DNA of 7,216 bases from Thermoflexus sp. Its GTDB lineage: Bacteria > Chloroflexota > Anaerolineae > Thermoflexales > Thermoflexaceae. The notes below the pieces were generated by a model. The model was given only the letters and a program-made list of their open reading frames with translations, was not told where the DNA came from and made no database searches. The stretch is taken from assembly GCA_017743605.1 (NCBI GenBank), contig JAGHYO010000108.1:1-7216 (forward strand). The letters run 5' to 3'. Shown here piece after piece: positions 6,563 through 7,216 of this stretch. Position numbers and translations under genes: made by a program. Every line of letters begins with the position of its first letter. The stretch's first letter is position 1.

Positions 6563-7173
6563 GTCGCTCCTCCGCGAGGACTGAGGGCCCTGGTGGGTAG
6601 CAGGCCGATCCGACACAGCCCATCAAGGGCATCGGCGATGCGGCCCGGGGTGAACTCATCCCGTGAGAGCTTCGATTGCCATTCGGGGATGGACTCGATG
6701 TAGGCTGCAATGGTCTCGGGCGTGACCGGTTGACCCTGGCGCAGGAGTTCCACAGCCGCTAGGTGCACGGTGGTCCAGCGCTCCAGAGTTCCGTCTTTGA
6801 AAGTGCGAAACTCTTCCAGAACCGACTCGGCCAGCTCGGTATCGATATACCGCGAGGCGTAGCGCAGGGCTTCCTCGATGTTGGGACCTGGCTCAAAATG
6901 AGAGTCGTCCGGCTGGACGAGCCAGCCTCGCTGGCGCACGGCGATGTCCTCCGGGCCTTTGTAGCGCAGGCTGGGATCATAAGGGCCGGCGGCCTGCTTG
7001 CGGAATTCGGTGAAGAGACCGGTCTCCGTGATGGCTTCGATGAGATACAGTATCTTCTGCACCCGGAAGCGGCTCACCGGGTAGCCCGGGGAATGGAGCT
7101 TGTGGACGACCCAAGCCAGCACGGCCGCTTGCTGAAAGGCCACGCTTGCCACCGGCTGACATGCCGACCCCAT
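6559..7173 (-). CDS. Panacea/SocA-like (DUF4065-like) protein, possibly the 3' part of a longer gene
   Basis: Encodes 204 aa from the ATG at 7173. The core matches the Panacea-type pattern: FRVQKILYLIE at 36-46, then AAGPYDPSL at 61-69 and RGW at 82-84, all predicted helical. The second half (TTVHLAAVELLRQG 134-147; the WQSKL segment 165-169; IADALDGLCRIGLLP 179-193) recalls, from memory, a domain at the C-terminus of some type I restriction specificity subunits. Panacea proteins are known as antitoxins or toxin-neutralising partners, as in SocA and PanA; here an adaptor or regulator role for the downstream MBL or helicase is inference. No catalytic residues are evident. Its stop overlaps the MBL start as ATGA, and the last codons hold the MBL ribosome-binding site. 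The start is unsure: only a weak GGAAG (7182-7186) lies 8 bases before this ATG, and the frame stays open through the last 43 bases, so the true start may lie outside. The coding call is strong; the family call is moderate. Confidence 0.8.
   Translation of the reverse strand: MGSACQPVASVAFQQAAVLAWVVHKLHSPGYPVSRFRVQKILYLIEAITETGLFTEFRKQAAGPYDPSLRYKGPEDIAVRQRGWLVQPDDSHFEPGPNIEEALRYASRYIDTELAESVLEEFRTFKDGTLERWTTVHLAAVELLRQGQPVTPETIAAYIESIPEWQSKLSRDEFTPGRIADALDGLCRIGLLPTRALSPRGGAT
6567..6573 (-). promoter_or_regulatory. Ribosome-binding site of the MBL gene (GGAGGAG)
   Basis: GGAGGAG lies four bases before the ATG at 6562 (six if only GGAGG is counted). It is embedded in the Arg-Gly-Gly-Ala end of the upstream gene. 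Together with the ATGA overlap it fixes the MBL start and suggests translational coupling. Confidence 0.88.
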
Positions 7174-7216
7174 TGCGTAGGCTTCCGGGATCTCCGCAGC
7201 GCGGGCAAGCTCAGCT
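7174..7216 (-). other. Open reading frame continuing to the window edge upstream of the Panacea-like gene
   Basis: The frame of the Panacea-like gene has no stop codon in these 43 bases and would add AELARAAEIPEAYA before the chosen methionine. That residue mix looks like ordinary protein, so the stretch may be coding sequence of a longer gene. Fourteen codons are too few to decide. No promoter is visible. Confidence 0.5.

Noticed and set aside
6563..6616. An 18-residue longer start of the MBL protein at 6616
   Set aside because: The MBL fold begins right at the 6562 methionine, which has GGAGGAG and an ATGA overlap; the extension lies inside the upstream gene.
6239..6703. Plus-strand frame of 154 codons across the MBL/Panacea-like junction
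   Set aside because: It is antisense to two supported genes, with no ribosome-binding site or motif noticed.
1..7216. Direct repeats, CRISPR arrays, insertion-sequence ends, tRNA genes or attachment sites
   Set aside because: Reading both strands showed none; nearly all bases are accounted for by the three genes.

Overview
The window is a GC-rich bacterial segment in which essentially every base belongs to three genes, all on the minus strand and packed like one operon. Read in transcription order (right to left) they are: a small protein with a Panacea/SocA-like (DUF4065-like) core of at least 204 aa at 6559-7173; a 421-aa ComEC/Rec2-type metallo-beta-lactamase-fold (MBL) hydrolase at 5297-6562; and a very large 1744-aa DEAD/DEAH-type superfamily 2 helicase at 51-5285. 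The first two genes overlap in an ATGA stop/start. The last two are 11 bases apart, and the helicase ribosome-binding site uses part of the MBL stop codon. Translation of the three proteins is therefore probably coupled.

The helicase has a full SF2 motif set, but its second RecA lobe is split by several hundred residues. It carries about twelve Cys-pair zinc knuckles, a DUF1998/MZB-like region, and a C-terminal Vsr/DUF559-like PD-(D/E)XK nuclease-type domain. Size and architecture recall the giant DUF1998 helicases of phage-defence systems (DruE of Druantia; more distantly DrmA of DISARM) and the repair helicase MrfA. The MBL protein keeps the metal-binding signature but has an unusual Trp-rich insertion. 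The Panacea-like protein resembles, from memory, a domain seen at the C-terminus of some type I restriction specificity subunits. It may itself be the 3' end of a longer gene, because its frame stays open to the window edge.

I read the set as a candidate DNA-defence or DNA-processing cassette: helicase-nuclease, MBL hydrolase and Panacea-like regulator/adaptor. As far as I know this combination is not one of the named systems, but that rests on inference from domains and gene spacing. Neither a promoter nor a terminator is visible, so the transcription start lies beyond the right edge. No RNA genes, insertion sequences, CRISPR arrays, phage genes or integration sites were seen.

Organism: unresolved. 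Strong Shine-Dalgarno sites, GC of about 67% in sampled helicase lines, and Arg/Glu-rich, Lys-poor proteins point to a GC-rich bacterium, possibly thermophilic. The two upstream genes are lower in GC (about 58-60% in sampled lines).
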